The notes beneath the pieces were generated by a model. It did no database searches, was not told where the DNA came from, and was given only the letters and a program-made list of their open reading frames with translations. The translations under genes and the position numbers were made by a program. A stretch of DNA of 6,007 nucleotides from JAJTFA01 sp044351265 (GTDB taxonomy: Bacteria; Bacteroidota; Bacteroidia; UKL13-3): the NCBI GenBank assembly GCA_044351265.1, contig JBILGC010000084.1, forward strand, positions 1 through 6,007, given 5' to 3'. Positions 1 to 5,991 of this stretch are shown here, in pieces (positions within the stretch are counted from its first letter, which is position 1; every line of letters begins with the position of its first letter).

Positions 1-651
1 TATTCCTTCGATGTGTATGAATACAACGGCAGATACATGCATAATGCATTTGCATCGGGAGCAACAAATGCTACTACCACATTACCTGTTCAGTTAATTG
101 ATTTCAAAGCAAAAGCCAATGCTTCTGATGTGATTTTAAATTGGGCTACCGCGTCTGAAATAAATAACAAAGGCTTTGAAATTGAGCGCAGCACAAATGG
201 TGATCGTTTTGAAATGATTGGATTTACAAAAGGTGCAGGCAATACAAACACAGTTGTTAATTATCAGTTCCTTGATGAGAATGCATTCACCAGTACCAAT
301 AGTTCAGATTTATACTATAGGTTACGTCAGATTGATTTTGATGGCGCATTTGAATACAGCCCAACTGTATTGGTGAAGAAACATACAACAATTTTTGGTG
401 GTACTATTACGGCACAACCGGTTCCATTTAACAGTGATTTATACATCTCTGTTAAACTGAATGGTTCTTCTGCACTTCAAATCAGCTTAACCGACATCAC
501 TGGAAAAGTTGTGAAGCAAATGAGCTATACCGGTAAAGAAGGAAAGAATATGATAATCCTGAATGATTTAGCAAATCTAAGCTCTGGCATTTATATGGTG
601 CGTATTAATGGTGCGCAACAAACGCAAACCATAAAGGTGGTTAAAGAGTAA
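1..651 (+). CDS. Secreted/cell-surface protein with T9SS type A C-terminal sorting domain (5' truncated by window edge)
   Basis: The frame is open from base 1 and stops at TAA 649-651, so these 216 residues are the C-terminal end of a longer protein. The GTG at 13 is internal and is not a credible start. After a short tail of an unseen domain and a Thr-rich linker, residues about 28-130 have the pattern LPVQL-x-x-F-x-A, V-x-L-x-W, E-x-N-x-x-F-E-x-E-R-S, YYRL-x-Q-x-D-x-D-G. This is the fibronectin-III-like module that typically precedes T9SS sorting domains in Bacteroidota. Residues about 137-216 match the type A sorting domain: a PxPF-like opening (QPVPF), L-x-D-x-x-G-K-V-V, L-x-x-GIY-x-V-x-I and a final K-V-V-K-E. 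In this family the sorting domain directs export through T9SS across the outer membrane and is then removed, with the protein anchored to the surface or released. The catalytic or adhesive role of the full protein cannot be judged because its N-terminal part is missing. A strong terminator follows 24 bases after the stop. Confidence 0.9.
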   Translation, partial: YSFDVYEYNGRYMHNAFASGATNATTTLPVQLIDFKAKANASDVILNWATASEINNKGFEIERSTNGDRFEMIGFTKGAGNTNTVVNYQFLDENAFTSTNSSDLYYRLRQIDFDGAFEYSPTVLVKKHTTIFGGTITAQPVPFNSDLYISVKLNGSSALQISLTDITGKVVKQMSYTGKEGKNMIILNDLANLSSGIYMVRINGAQQTQTIKVVKE

Positions 652-674
652 TAAAATAGCATACTTTTATTTGA

Positions 675-706
675 AAAAAGGCTGCCTGGTTTCAGGCAGC
701 CTTTTT
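675..706 (+). terminator. Rho-independent terminator after the T9SS cargo gene
   Basis: A perfect inverted repeat has 14-base arms at 675-688 and 693-706. Nine core pairs (GGCTGCCTG against CAGGCAGCC) are flanked by five A-T pairs, with the four-base loop GTTT at 689-692. The arm ends in a T tract on the + strand and, because of the 5' A tract, also on the - strand. It lies 24 bases after the stop of the + gene. It could also stop - strand transcripts of tcdA, but that gene ends 134 bases away, so its main client is the + strand gene. Confidence 0.9.
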
Positions 707-840
707 ATGTATAGTAATCAAAAGGTGCTAAAAAACTTGTATCCAATGAGTATTTGTTCGAGTCAATGAAATGAAAATATCATGAAAAATTAATATTAAT
801 TGTATGGCTCTTGCGTGGATTAATTTAGTTGAGCTATCTT

Positions 841-1575
841 TTATTGCTGTCCATATAAATCCCTAATGGCCACTGAAGCAACAGTGCATCCAAATACCGC
901 AGGCATATAACTCATGGTTCCGGGAGATGAGCGTTTATTTACACCATTAACTGACTTTATATTCATGTATGGCTCAGGTTTTTCAGCTGAAAATACGGCT
1001 TTAACGCCTTTGCGAATACCAAATTTGTGTAGGTATTTTCTGGTATACTTGGCAAGATGACAGTTATAGGTATCAGCAATATCTGCTACTTTAACCATTG
1101 TTGGGTCAACCTTTGAACCTGCACCCATCGAGCTTACAATTGGTATCTTTCGGTCGAGACAGGCTTTGATGAAAAACACTTTCGGAGAAAGGGTATCGAT
1201 ACAATCCAATGCATAATCAAAATTACCTTCATCTAGCACGCGGTGGGTAAGGTCATCTCTAAAAAAATCGCTTATTACAGTTAGTTCTATCTCATGGTTG
1301 ATGTCTTTGATGCGCTGCGCCAACACTTCGGATTTAAGTTTTCCATCTGTGCTGATTAAGGCTGGTATTTGACGGTTACGATTGGTTTCTTCCACTACAT
1401 CTGCATCCACAATGGTCATTTTGCCTATACCGGATCGTGCAATCATCTCTGCAGCAATACCACCTACACCACCAAGGCCAACAACCAGAATGTTTTTATT
1501 AATGAGATTTGTTAATCTTTCTTCACCCAGCAAAAGCTGAGTGCGTCCCATCCACGATTGTATTTCTTTTTTCAT
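841..1575 (-). CDS. tcdA: tRNA threonylcarbamoyladenosine dehydratase (TcdA/CsdL, ThiF/E1-like family)
   Basis: This 244-residue protein belongs to the ThiF/MoeB/E1-like ATP-dependent superfamily. It is a cytosolic enzyme that in E. coli (YgdL/CsdL) activates the carboxylate of t6A at position 37 of ANN-decoding tRNAs and cyclises it to ct6A. Visible features in order are an N-terminal W-x-x-R-x-x-x-L-L-G-E segment (8-18), the nucleotide-binding loop GLGGVGG (33-39), the acidic strand end D57-x-D59, the NRNRQ motif (65-69), G-K-L-K (78-81), D124-C-I-D127, the GAG-SKVDPT stretch (151-159), VFSAE (194-198) and a hydrophobic C-terminal helix ending in V-A-I-R-D-L. The order and spacing match TcdA closely and favour it over ThiF or MoeB: no paired zinc Cys-x-x-Cys motifs are seen. 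It is slightly shorter than the roughly 268-residue E. coli protein. Its ATG overlaps the stop of the upstream tatD-like gene by four bases (ATGA), so translation is probably coupled. No clear Shine-Dalgarno sequence is present. Confidence 0.93.
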   Translation of the reverse strand: MKKEIQSWMGRTQLLLGEERLTNLINKNILVVGLGGVGGIAAEMIARSGIGKMTIVDADVVEETNRNRQIPALISTDGKLKSEVLAQRIKDINHEIELTVISDFFRDDLTHRVLDEGNFDYALDCIDTLSPKVFFIKACLDRKIPIVSSMGAGSKVDPTMVKVADIADTYNCHLAKYTRKYLHKFGIRKGVKAVFSAEKPEPYMNIKSVNGVNKRSSPGTMSYMPAVFGCTVASVAIRDLYGQQ

Positions 1576-2237
1576 TGCCTGTGTTTACCAAATATCTGTT
1601 CAAAGTTATAAAAGACTTGGGCTTTTAATACTGTCATCTCTGTTTTCCTGATTTCAGCTGCTTTTTCATAAATATCACCAATATGTAAATGGCTTGCAGT
1701 ATCAGTTTCAAGCAGTATAGCGGAAGTTGGTATTCGCCTCAACACATCGTCACTTTTGTAATTGAATAGATTTTTTCCGAACGAAAGCAAGCAACCCATG
1801 TCTATGAGTCTTTTTGCTTCAGTAAGGTTGCCATTAAATTGATGTATAATGTGTTGAACCCTGAAGTTTTTAATAAAAGGCAAAATATCGGAAAATGATC
1901 TCACCACATGCCATATAACAGGTAATTTATTTTGCTCAGCAATCATAAGTTGAACCTCAAGCATCCTAATCTGAATTGCTATATCAGGCCCATTTGAGCG
2001 GTCAAGGCCAATTTCCCCAATAGCCCAAACCATTGGATTAGAGGTAAGCTCAGTCAAAGTTTGATGGAGTTTTTCTTCAGCAATAGTTTGGGCATACCAC
2101 GGATGCAAGCCATATGATAAAGGATAGCAAGTAGTATGCACGTTTTTTAGGTAAGCATTTCGTATTGCAAATTCATTGCTCAATCTAGGTTTACAATGAG
2201 TATGAATATTGATAAAGGAATGGGCTGAAGGATACAC
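1572..2237 (-). CDS. TatD-family metal-dependent hydrolase
   Basis: This 221-residue protein has the amidohydrolase-type TIM barrel ligands of the TatD family in the right order: H12-x-H14, the GLHPW segment (43-47), E75 in GEIGLD (74-79), H110 in I-W-H-V-V-R, H132 in IIHQFNG, and D179 in LLETD (175-179). All predicted metal and catalytic positions are kept, so it should be an active divalent-metal hydrolase in the cytosol. Family members act as 3'-5' exonucleases or DNases, or on other phosphoester or amide substrates; the substrate here is unknown. It is about 40 residues shorter than E. coli TatD, a short form that I recall as common in Bacteroidota. The start is GTG at 2235-2237. An in-frame TGA lies two codons upstream (2241-2243), and no ATG occurs before the essential H-x-H, so this GTG is almost forced. 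It is the first gene of an operon with tcdA, overlapping it by four bases. Confidence 0.9.
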   Translation of the reverse strand: MYPSAHSFINIHTHCKPRLSNEFAIRNAYLKNVHTTCYPLSYGLHPWYAQTIAEEKLHQTLTELTSNPMVWAIGEIGLDRSNGPDIAIQIRMLEVQLMIAEQNKLPVIWHVVRSFSDILPFIKNFRVQHIIHQFNGNLTEAKRLIDMGCLLSFGKNLFNYKSDDVLRRIPTSAILLETDTASHLHIGDIYEKAAEIRKTEMTVLKAQVFYNFEQIFGKHRQ

Positions 2238-2241
2238 TTTT

Positions 2242-2249
2242 CAAAGTTA
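2242..2249 (-). promoter_or_regulatory. Possible Bacteroidota -7 promoter element for the tatD-tcdA operon
   Basis: Read on the - strand, the sequence is TAACTTTG, an exact match to the Bacteroidota primary sigma factor -7 consensus TAnnTTTG. It ends four bases before the GTG start at 2237, so transcription would begin at or very near the start codon and give a leaderless or nearly leaderless message. No clear TTG of a -33 element is found 19-21 bases upstream, so support is partial. Confidence 0.35.
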
Positions 2250-2296
2250 AAAGAATGTGAATACTAATTGGATTGTTGTGCCTAAATTGCAAGTCC

Positions 2297-3412
2297 TTGA
2301 AAAAGAACCAGTTTTTAATATTATTGTTTGCTTCCGTGTTGTTAAACTCTTGTCATTTCGCTAGAGTGGTGGTATACCTTTTTCCTGATATTGATGATAG
2401 CAGGCGTTTCCCATCAAATATACTGCACGGTAGTAATCACCCTTTTACATTCTATAAGGGTACGGTGGGTAACAATAATATACCAAAATCAGCAGTAGTT
2501 AATGGAAGAGTCATATCCTTTGAAGATTTTCTTTTGATTAACAACACAGTTGCCTATCTGATTATAAAGGAGGATACCATAGTATACGAGAAGTATTTTA
2601 TGGGAAAGGATTCATCCAGCAATATACCATCATTTTCGATGGCAAGTGCATACACCTCTGCATTAATTGGATGTGCATTGGCTGATGGGTACATTCAATC
2701 AGTTGACGAACCAATAACCAATTACCTTCCAGAGCTACGATTAAATGGTTTTGATAGCATTACGATAAAGCATTTGCTTCAGAGCACTTCCGGTATTAAA
2801 TTTAAAGAAAGCTATAACGATGTCTTTAGCGATTTCTATAAGTTATACTATGGGAATAATGCGAAAAAGTATATGAAGGATTTTTATCTGATGGAGAAAC
2901 CGGGAACTGTTTTTCGTTTTCAGAGTGGTAATGTTCAGTTATTGGGCTGGATATTGCAGCGTGCATTAAAGGACGAATCAATAACACATTATTTGGACAG
3001 GAGAATTTGGTTTAGTCTTGACCCCCAATTTGATGGATCATGGAGTTTGGATAAAGAGCAGGAAGGTCTTGAGAAAACTTTCTGTTGCTTAAATGCCGCT
3101 GCTCGTGACTTTGCAAAATTAGGCAGGTTATATTTAAATAAGGGGATGTGGCAGCAAAAACAAATTATACCGACAGATTGGGTTAATGAGAGTCTTATAC
3201 CCTCAACCTCAGAGGGCGCCTCAGAGGGTTTTAAATATCAGTGGTGGTTGCGAAATAAGAATGGTGAACAAGCATTTATGACTACCGGCCATTTAGGCCA
3301 ATATATTTATGTTTATCCATCCAAAAAACTGATCATTGTTAGGCTTGGTAAAGGTTATGGTAATGTTAACTGGCCCAGACTTTTTTATGATTACGCAACG
3401 CATATGGATTAA
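2297..3412 (+). CDS. Lipoprotein of the serine beta-lactamase/esterase family (COG1680-like), probable pseudoenzyme
   Basis: This is a 371-residue protein if translation begins at TTG 2297. That start gives a textbook lipoprotein signal: MKKNQ, a hydrophobic run, then LLNSC with lipid-accepting C19. TTG 2273 or 2276 would add seven or eight residues (MLCLNCKS) and is the alternative; no ATG or GTG is available after the upstream in-frame TGA at 2258-2260. From about residue 75 onward it follows the class C beta-lactamase-like fold of NylB/EstB-type serine hydrolases: F-S-M-A-S then TSALIG-x-A-L-A-D-G-Y-I (113-133), IKHLLQ-S-T-S-G-I, PGTVF-R-F-Q-S-G-N-x-QLLGWIL, E-K-T-F-C-C-L-N-A-A-A-R-D-F-A-K-L-G-R-L-Y-L, W-V-N-E-S and G-H332-L-G334-Q-Y-I-Y-V. 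Length and order are normal. However, the Ser-x-x-Lys motif reads S114-M-A-S117, and the Tyr of the Tyr-x-Ser/Asn motif is F208. The family needs both residues for catalysis, so normal hydrolase activity is doubtful. The HxG third motif is kept. It is divergent from tatD and convergent with gldJ. Confidence 0.88.
   Translation: MKKNQFLILLFASVLLNSCHFARVVVYLFPDIDDSRRFPSNILHGSNHPFTFYKGTVGNNNIPKSAVVNGRVISFEDFLLINNTVAYLIIKEDTIVYEKYFMGKDSSSNIPSFSMASAYTSALIGCALADGYIQSVDEPITNYLPELRLNGFDSITIKHLLQSTSGIKFKESYNDVFSDFYKLYYGNNAKKYMKDFYLMEKPGTVFRFQSGNVQLLGWILQRALKDESITHYLDRRIWFSLDPQFDGSWSLDKEQEGLEKTFCCLNAAARDFAKLGRLYLNKGMWQQKQIIPTDWVNESLIPSTSEGASEGFKYQWWLRNKNGEQAFMTTGHLGQYIYVYPSKKLIIVRLGKGYGNVNWPRLFYDYATHMD
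3207..3228 (+). repeat. Short in-frame tandem repeat inside the serine hydrolase homologue
   Basis: The ten-base unit CCTCAGAGGG occurs at 3207-3216 and again at 3219-3228, a period of 12 bases or four codons. It encodes S-E-G-A then S-E-G-F, just before K-Y-Q-W-W-L. Each unit also contains the nine-base palindrome CCTCAGAGG. It looks like a replication-slippage duplication in a surface loop. It keeps the reading frame. Confidence 0.6.
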
Positions 3413-3436
3413 GTTAATCTTCCATCTTCTAACAAT

Positions 3437-3469
3437 AAAAAAGACCGATTCTTTGAATCGGTCTTTTTT
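3437..3469. terminator. Bidirectional Rho-independent terminator between convergent genes
   Basis: A perfect 15-base inverted repeat has arms at 3437-3451 and 3455-3469 and a three-base TTT loop. The core GACCGATTC/GAATCGGTC is flanked by six A-T pairs, so each strand ends in a T6 tract. It begins 25 bases after the stop of the + strand lipoprotein gene (3412) and ends 23 bases from the stop of the - strand gldJ gene (3492). This near-symmetric position fits a terminator that serves both. Confidence 0.93.
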
Positions 3470-3491
3470 GTTGAACTAATTATTAACTAAT

Positions 3492-4937
3492 TTATTTTTT
3501 TCTTGCATCTCCTAATCTGTCCATTACACACCTAAAGCCTATAGTAGCAGTTGATAGATCCTGATCAAGATGTCTTCTGTTCCCCGGGTGCAGCCAATAT
3601 GCCTTATCATTCCAAGATCCACCTTTATAAACTCTTGCTATATTGCTTACAAGTGAGGAAGCCATATATTCATATTGCTGATCCATGTCTGTATATTTTG
3701 TTTCGTCTTTGAAACCGATATTATCAGCTTTTTGGAAGTTTCTACGCTGTCCTGGAGTAATCTTTGTAGGATCAACTTCTTTATAAGGGATGCGGCCCAT
3801 ACTGTCTTTCTCACTAACCATGCCATCTGCATCAGTTACCTTTGTCTTGTATACATTTCCTCTGAATGGATTCAAATCATTTGCATCTTCCCAAGTGAGC
3901 GGACGATAAACATCCATTACCCACTCACTTACGTTTCCAGCCATGTGATAAAGACCAAAATCATTAGGAAGAAATTCTTCACTTTTAACCGGGGCTGAAT
4001 AAAAGAAACCATCATTTAGCTTCCCTGCAATACCGGCTGCATCACCTCCTCCGCGTGTGTAGTTTGCATACATATTGCCCCTTGTCTTCTCAGTATCACT
4101 TCTGCGCAATGTAAGACCAATCCAAGGATAAATTTTCTTTACATCAATATTCTCATTAAATTCAGGCGAAATGTATGAATATGCAGCGTATTCCCACTCT
4201 GCTTCAGTTGGTAAACGATATTCCGGTAATAGAATTCCATCCTCAATTCTTACTGATCTGGTTTTTCCGTTGGGCGCATAATCTTTTAACTCCTTCTTTA
4301 CATCTGGCGTGTAAAGACCAAGGAGATAAGCTTCAGTATTGAAATTATTGTCATCAACTGATTTCTCTACCGAAAGATTAATCAAACCTTCTCTGGCCAT
4401 AATCATTTCATTAACCCTATCTGTGCGCCATTGGGCATAGGCAGTAGCTTGCAGCCAACTTACCCCAACTACAGGATATTCTCTGTATGACGGATGACGC
4501 AAATAATACAAAACATGAGGTTCGTTGTAGGATAATTTATTCCTCCATACCAATGTATCGGGCAACGCTGTTTGGTGAATAATAGGATTACTCACATAAA
4601 CGCGATTAAGCCAATAAAGATATTCTAGATAATGGAAGTTAGTAACTTCTGTCTCATCCATATAAAAACTAGGGATGGAAACTCGTCTTTTTAGGTTGTT
4701 ACGTTCGTAGGTTACGTCTTGCTCGTGCGAACCTAGAGTAATTGTTCCACCCTCAACGAAAACGAGACCCGGACCCGTTTCCTGTTCAGTAAATTTGTGG
4801 CGTTCAAAACCACCCCATTTCGGATCATTGTATTTCCATCCGGTGGTTACCGATTTTTTATTTTTGTTACAAGCAGAACTTAAAAGCAAGATCTGAACTA
4901 ACAACAGAACATAAATGAATCTAGAAGCGTACTTCAT
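3492..4937 (-). CDS. gldJ: GldJ-like gliding motility/T9SS lipoprotein with SUMF1/FGE-sulfatase fold
   Basis: This 481-residue lipoprotein has a basic start, a hydrophobic segment (7-19) and the lipobox LSSAC with C23. The rest has the formylglycine-generating-enzyme (SUMF1/FGE) fold shared by GldJ and GldK: GLVFVEGG-x-x-x-x-GS (57-70), SFYMDETEVTN (90-100), YPVVGVSWLQA (154-164), YRLPTEAEWEYAAY (240-253), FGLYHMAGNVSEWVMD (327-342), RVYKGGSW (435-442) and IGFRCVMD (466-473). The early TGWKYNDP-x-x-GGFE (32-44), the ALPDTLVWRNKLSYNEP stretch (124-140) and WRTDRVNE (170-177) are hallmarks I associate with GldJ rather than GldK/PorK. Only two cysteines exist (C23 and C470), so the catalytic Cys pair of true FGE enzymes is absent and a structural role is expected. 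In Flavobacterium johnsoniae, GldJ is an outer-membrane-associated lipoprotein needed for gliding and, through GldK stability, for T9SS. It is shorter than the Flavobacterium protein, with only eight residues after FRCVMD. It lies 64 bases downstream of the porP-like gene, probably in one transcript. Confidence 0.85.
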   Translation of the reverse strand: MKYASRFIYVLLLVQILLLSSACNKNKKSVTTGWKYNDPKWGGFERHKFTEQETGPGLVFVEGGTITLGSHEQDVTYERNNLKRRVSIPSFYMDETEVTNFHYLEYLYWLNRVYVSNPIIHQTALPDTLVWRNKLSYNEPHVLYYLRHPSYREYPVVGVSWLQATAYAQWRTDRVNEMIMAREGLINLSVEKSVDDNNFNTEAYLLGLYTPDVKKELKDYAPNGKTRSVRIEDGILLPEYRLPTEAEWEYAAYSYISPEFNENIDVKKIYPWIGLTLRRSDTEKTRGNMYANYTRGGGDAAGIAGKLNDGFFYSAPVKSEEFLPNDFGLYHMAGNVSEWVMDVYRPLTWEDANDLNPFRGNVYKTKVTDADGMVSEKDSMGRIPYKEVDPTKITPGQRRNFQKADNIGFKDETKYTDMDQQYEYMASSLVSNIARVYKGGSWNDKAYWLHPGNRRHLDQDLSTATIGFRCVMDRLGDARKK

Positions 4938-4994
4938 GGTAATATAATTGTCTTAAAGATTTCAAAATAACAAAAAAAAGCAGAATATTCCTAT

Positions 4995-5010
4995 ACTTTA
5001 CTTATAAAGT
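4995..5010 (-). other. Weak AT-rich hairpin over the porP-like stop codon, followed by a T8 tract
   Basis: Six-base arms ACTTTA (4995-5000) and TAAAGT (5005-5010) with a four-base loop flank the stop of the porP-like gene. On the - strand a run of eight T (4979-4972) follows 15 bases later. The stem is too short and AT-rich, and the T tract too far away, for a good terminator. At most it could reduce read-through into gldJ. Confidence 0.2.
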
Positions 5011-5991
5011 TGGACAATTTAAAGACTTAAATATCTTTTTTTGCTGTTTTTTTCTGGATATTTCAAAGCTAATGGAGATCTCATGAGAGCCATAAGTAGC
5101 AGATCTTGAGTTTGATATGGTAGCGTCAAAACTATAGCCGACCCTGAATTTGGGAAATTTTAGTCCTATTAAAAAAATGATAGCATCTGCATTATTACTG
5201 GTTTGTCTGAACCATAATCCTGTTGTTAAGGATTGCTTTTTGAAATAGAGACCTAGATTGAGTTGATTAAAGTTGCGCTGTTGCATATATAAGATTGCAG
5301 GAGATAATATTGTTCGGAGTGCCTCATTTCTTTGTTTTGAAAGGAAAATATTGCCTCCTGCGTGCATGGTGTATCTTCTGGGTAATTTGAATGCCTCATT
5401 ACTTGCATTCGGGTTATAAAAAGATTGATTGGGTTCGGTGAGGTTGTGAATAGCCAAACCGCCATATAACTGGTTACTGTATACTAACAAACCGGTGCCG
5501 AAATTCATAAATCCAATTTGCTCTTGCCCAACTCTTTCATTAGTAGGCTTTATAAATCCATACCTGTCATCAATCTGGTCTCCGAATCTAAATTGACTGA
5601 AATCGTAGACCCTTTGGTGATAATTGGCCTCAATGCCAGCACGAAGTGAAATGTATCGGTTTAACGAAAGATGATAGGCATATAGACCTCCTAGGACAGT
5701 TGATGTAAGATTACCGTCCCCGGCTATATCTGTTAAAGCGATAAGTCCAATACCACCATGCAATTCAGCAACATTCATATCAAATGATGCAACTCCGGTG
5801 CGATAGTTTTTATTAAGCCCAATGTATTGGCTTCTTGCACTAACTGCAACACGTGCATTGGTTGCAGCACCTGCAAAAGCCGGATTGGTATAAACTGGAT
5901 TGGCATAGAATTGAGAAAACTGAGGATCTTGGCCCATAACTGATACAGGGAGGAGAAAAAAAGAAAAATGTACCATTAGTCTCAGATTCAT
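5002..5991 (-). CDS. PorP/SprF-family type IX secretion system outer-membrane protein
   Basis: This 329-residue protein starts with a hydrophobic signal peptide, cleaved probably after VMG or MGQ (residues 20-21). It continues with QDPQFSQFYANPVYTNPAFAG (21-41), the diagnostic N-terminal motif of PorP/SprF proteins. The body alternates amphipathic strands rich in G, Y and aromatic residues, as in an outer-membrane beta barrel (for example GGIGLIAL, GGLYAYHL, LSLRAGIEANYHQ-like segments, and FRVGYSFD near the end). The tail GSHEISISFEI followed by a Lys-rich stretch and a final N325-C-P-T-L matches the C-terminal N-C-P motif often seen in this family. PorP binds the PorK/PorN ring or, as SprF-type paralogues, serves particular cargo such as SprB. 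Here the gene precedes gldJ rather than a giant adhesin gene, which favours a general T9SS/gliding role (inference). ATG 5989-5991 is the start; ATG at codon 6 is an alternative that would still leave a signal peptide. Only 16 bases upstream are visible, with no Shine-Dalgarno sequence. Confidence 0.92.
   Translation of the reverse strand: MNLRLMVHFSFFLLPVSVMGQDPQFSQFYANPVYTNPAFAGAATNARVAVSARSQYIGLNKNYRTGVASFDMNVAELHGGIGLIALTDIAGDGNLTSTVLGGLYAYHLSLNRYISLRAGIEANYHQRVYDFSQFRFGDQIDDRYGFIKPTNERVGQEQIGFMNFGTGLLVYSNQLYGGLAIHNLTEPNQSFYNPNASNEAFKLPRRYTMHAGGNIFLSKQRNEALRTILSPAILYMQQRNFNQLNLGLYFKKQSLTTGLWFRQTSNNADAIIFLIGLKFPKFRVGYSFDATISNSRSATYGSHEISISFEISRKKQQKKIFKSLNCPTL

Noticed and set aside
13..651. 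GTG at 13 as a true start of the left-hand gene
   Set aside because: The frame is open to base 1, the protein lacks a signal peptide at this point, and a T9SS cargo must have one; the gene is simply cut by the window edge.
788..801. A 14-base perfect palindrome made only of A and T (AATTAATATTAATT) in the 707-840 gap
   Set aside because: It is all A/T in an AT-rich spacer, so chance is a sufficient explanation. No promoter, operator pair or T tract is linked to it.
2297..3412. An antibiotic-resistance beta-lactamase
   Set aside because: It has only the general fold, lacks the Lys and Tyr needed for catalysis, and resembles esterase/NylB-type serine hydrolases rather than AmpC.
3647..3832. 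A 61-codon - strand frame inside gldJ
   Set aside because: It overlaps gldJ in another frame on the same strand and shows no motif; it is a shadow frame.
3675..3998. A 107-codon open frame on the + strand inside gldJ
   Set aside because: It is antisense to strongly conserved gldJ codons, has no family resemblance, and its composition fits a shadow of the real gene.
3492..4937. A true formylglycine-generating (sulfatase-maturing) enzyme
   Set aside because: The fold is FGE-like, but the catalytic cysteine pair is absent: only the lipid-attachment C23 and C470 exist. GldJ-specific segments explain the protein better.
4983..4990. GAATATTC palindrome in the porP-gldJ gap as a regulator site or terminator stem
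   Set aside because: It is an eight-base self-palindrome with no loop and no second copy, and it is AT-rich; nothing beyond chance supports a role.
5253..5465. A 70-codon - strand frame inside the porP-like gene
   Set aside because: It is an out-of-frame shadow of the conserved PorP/SprF coding sequence with no recognisable domain.
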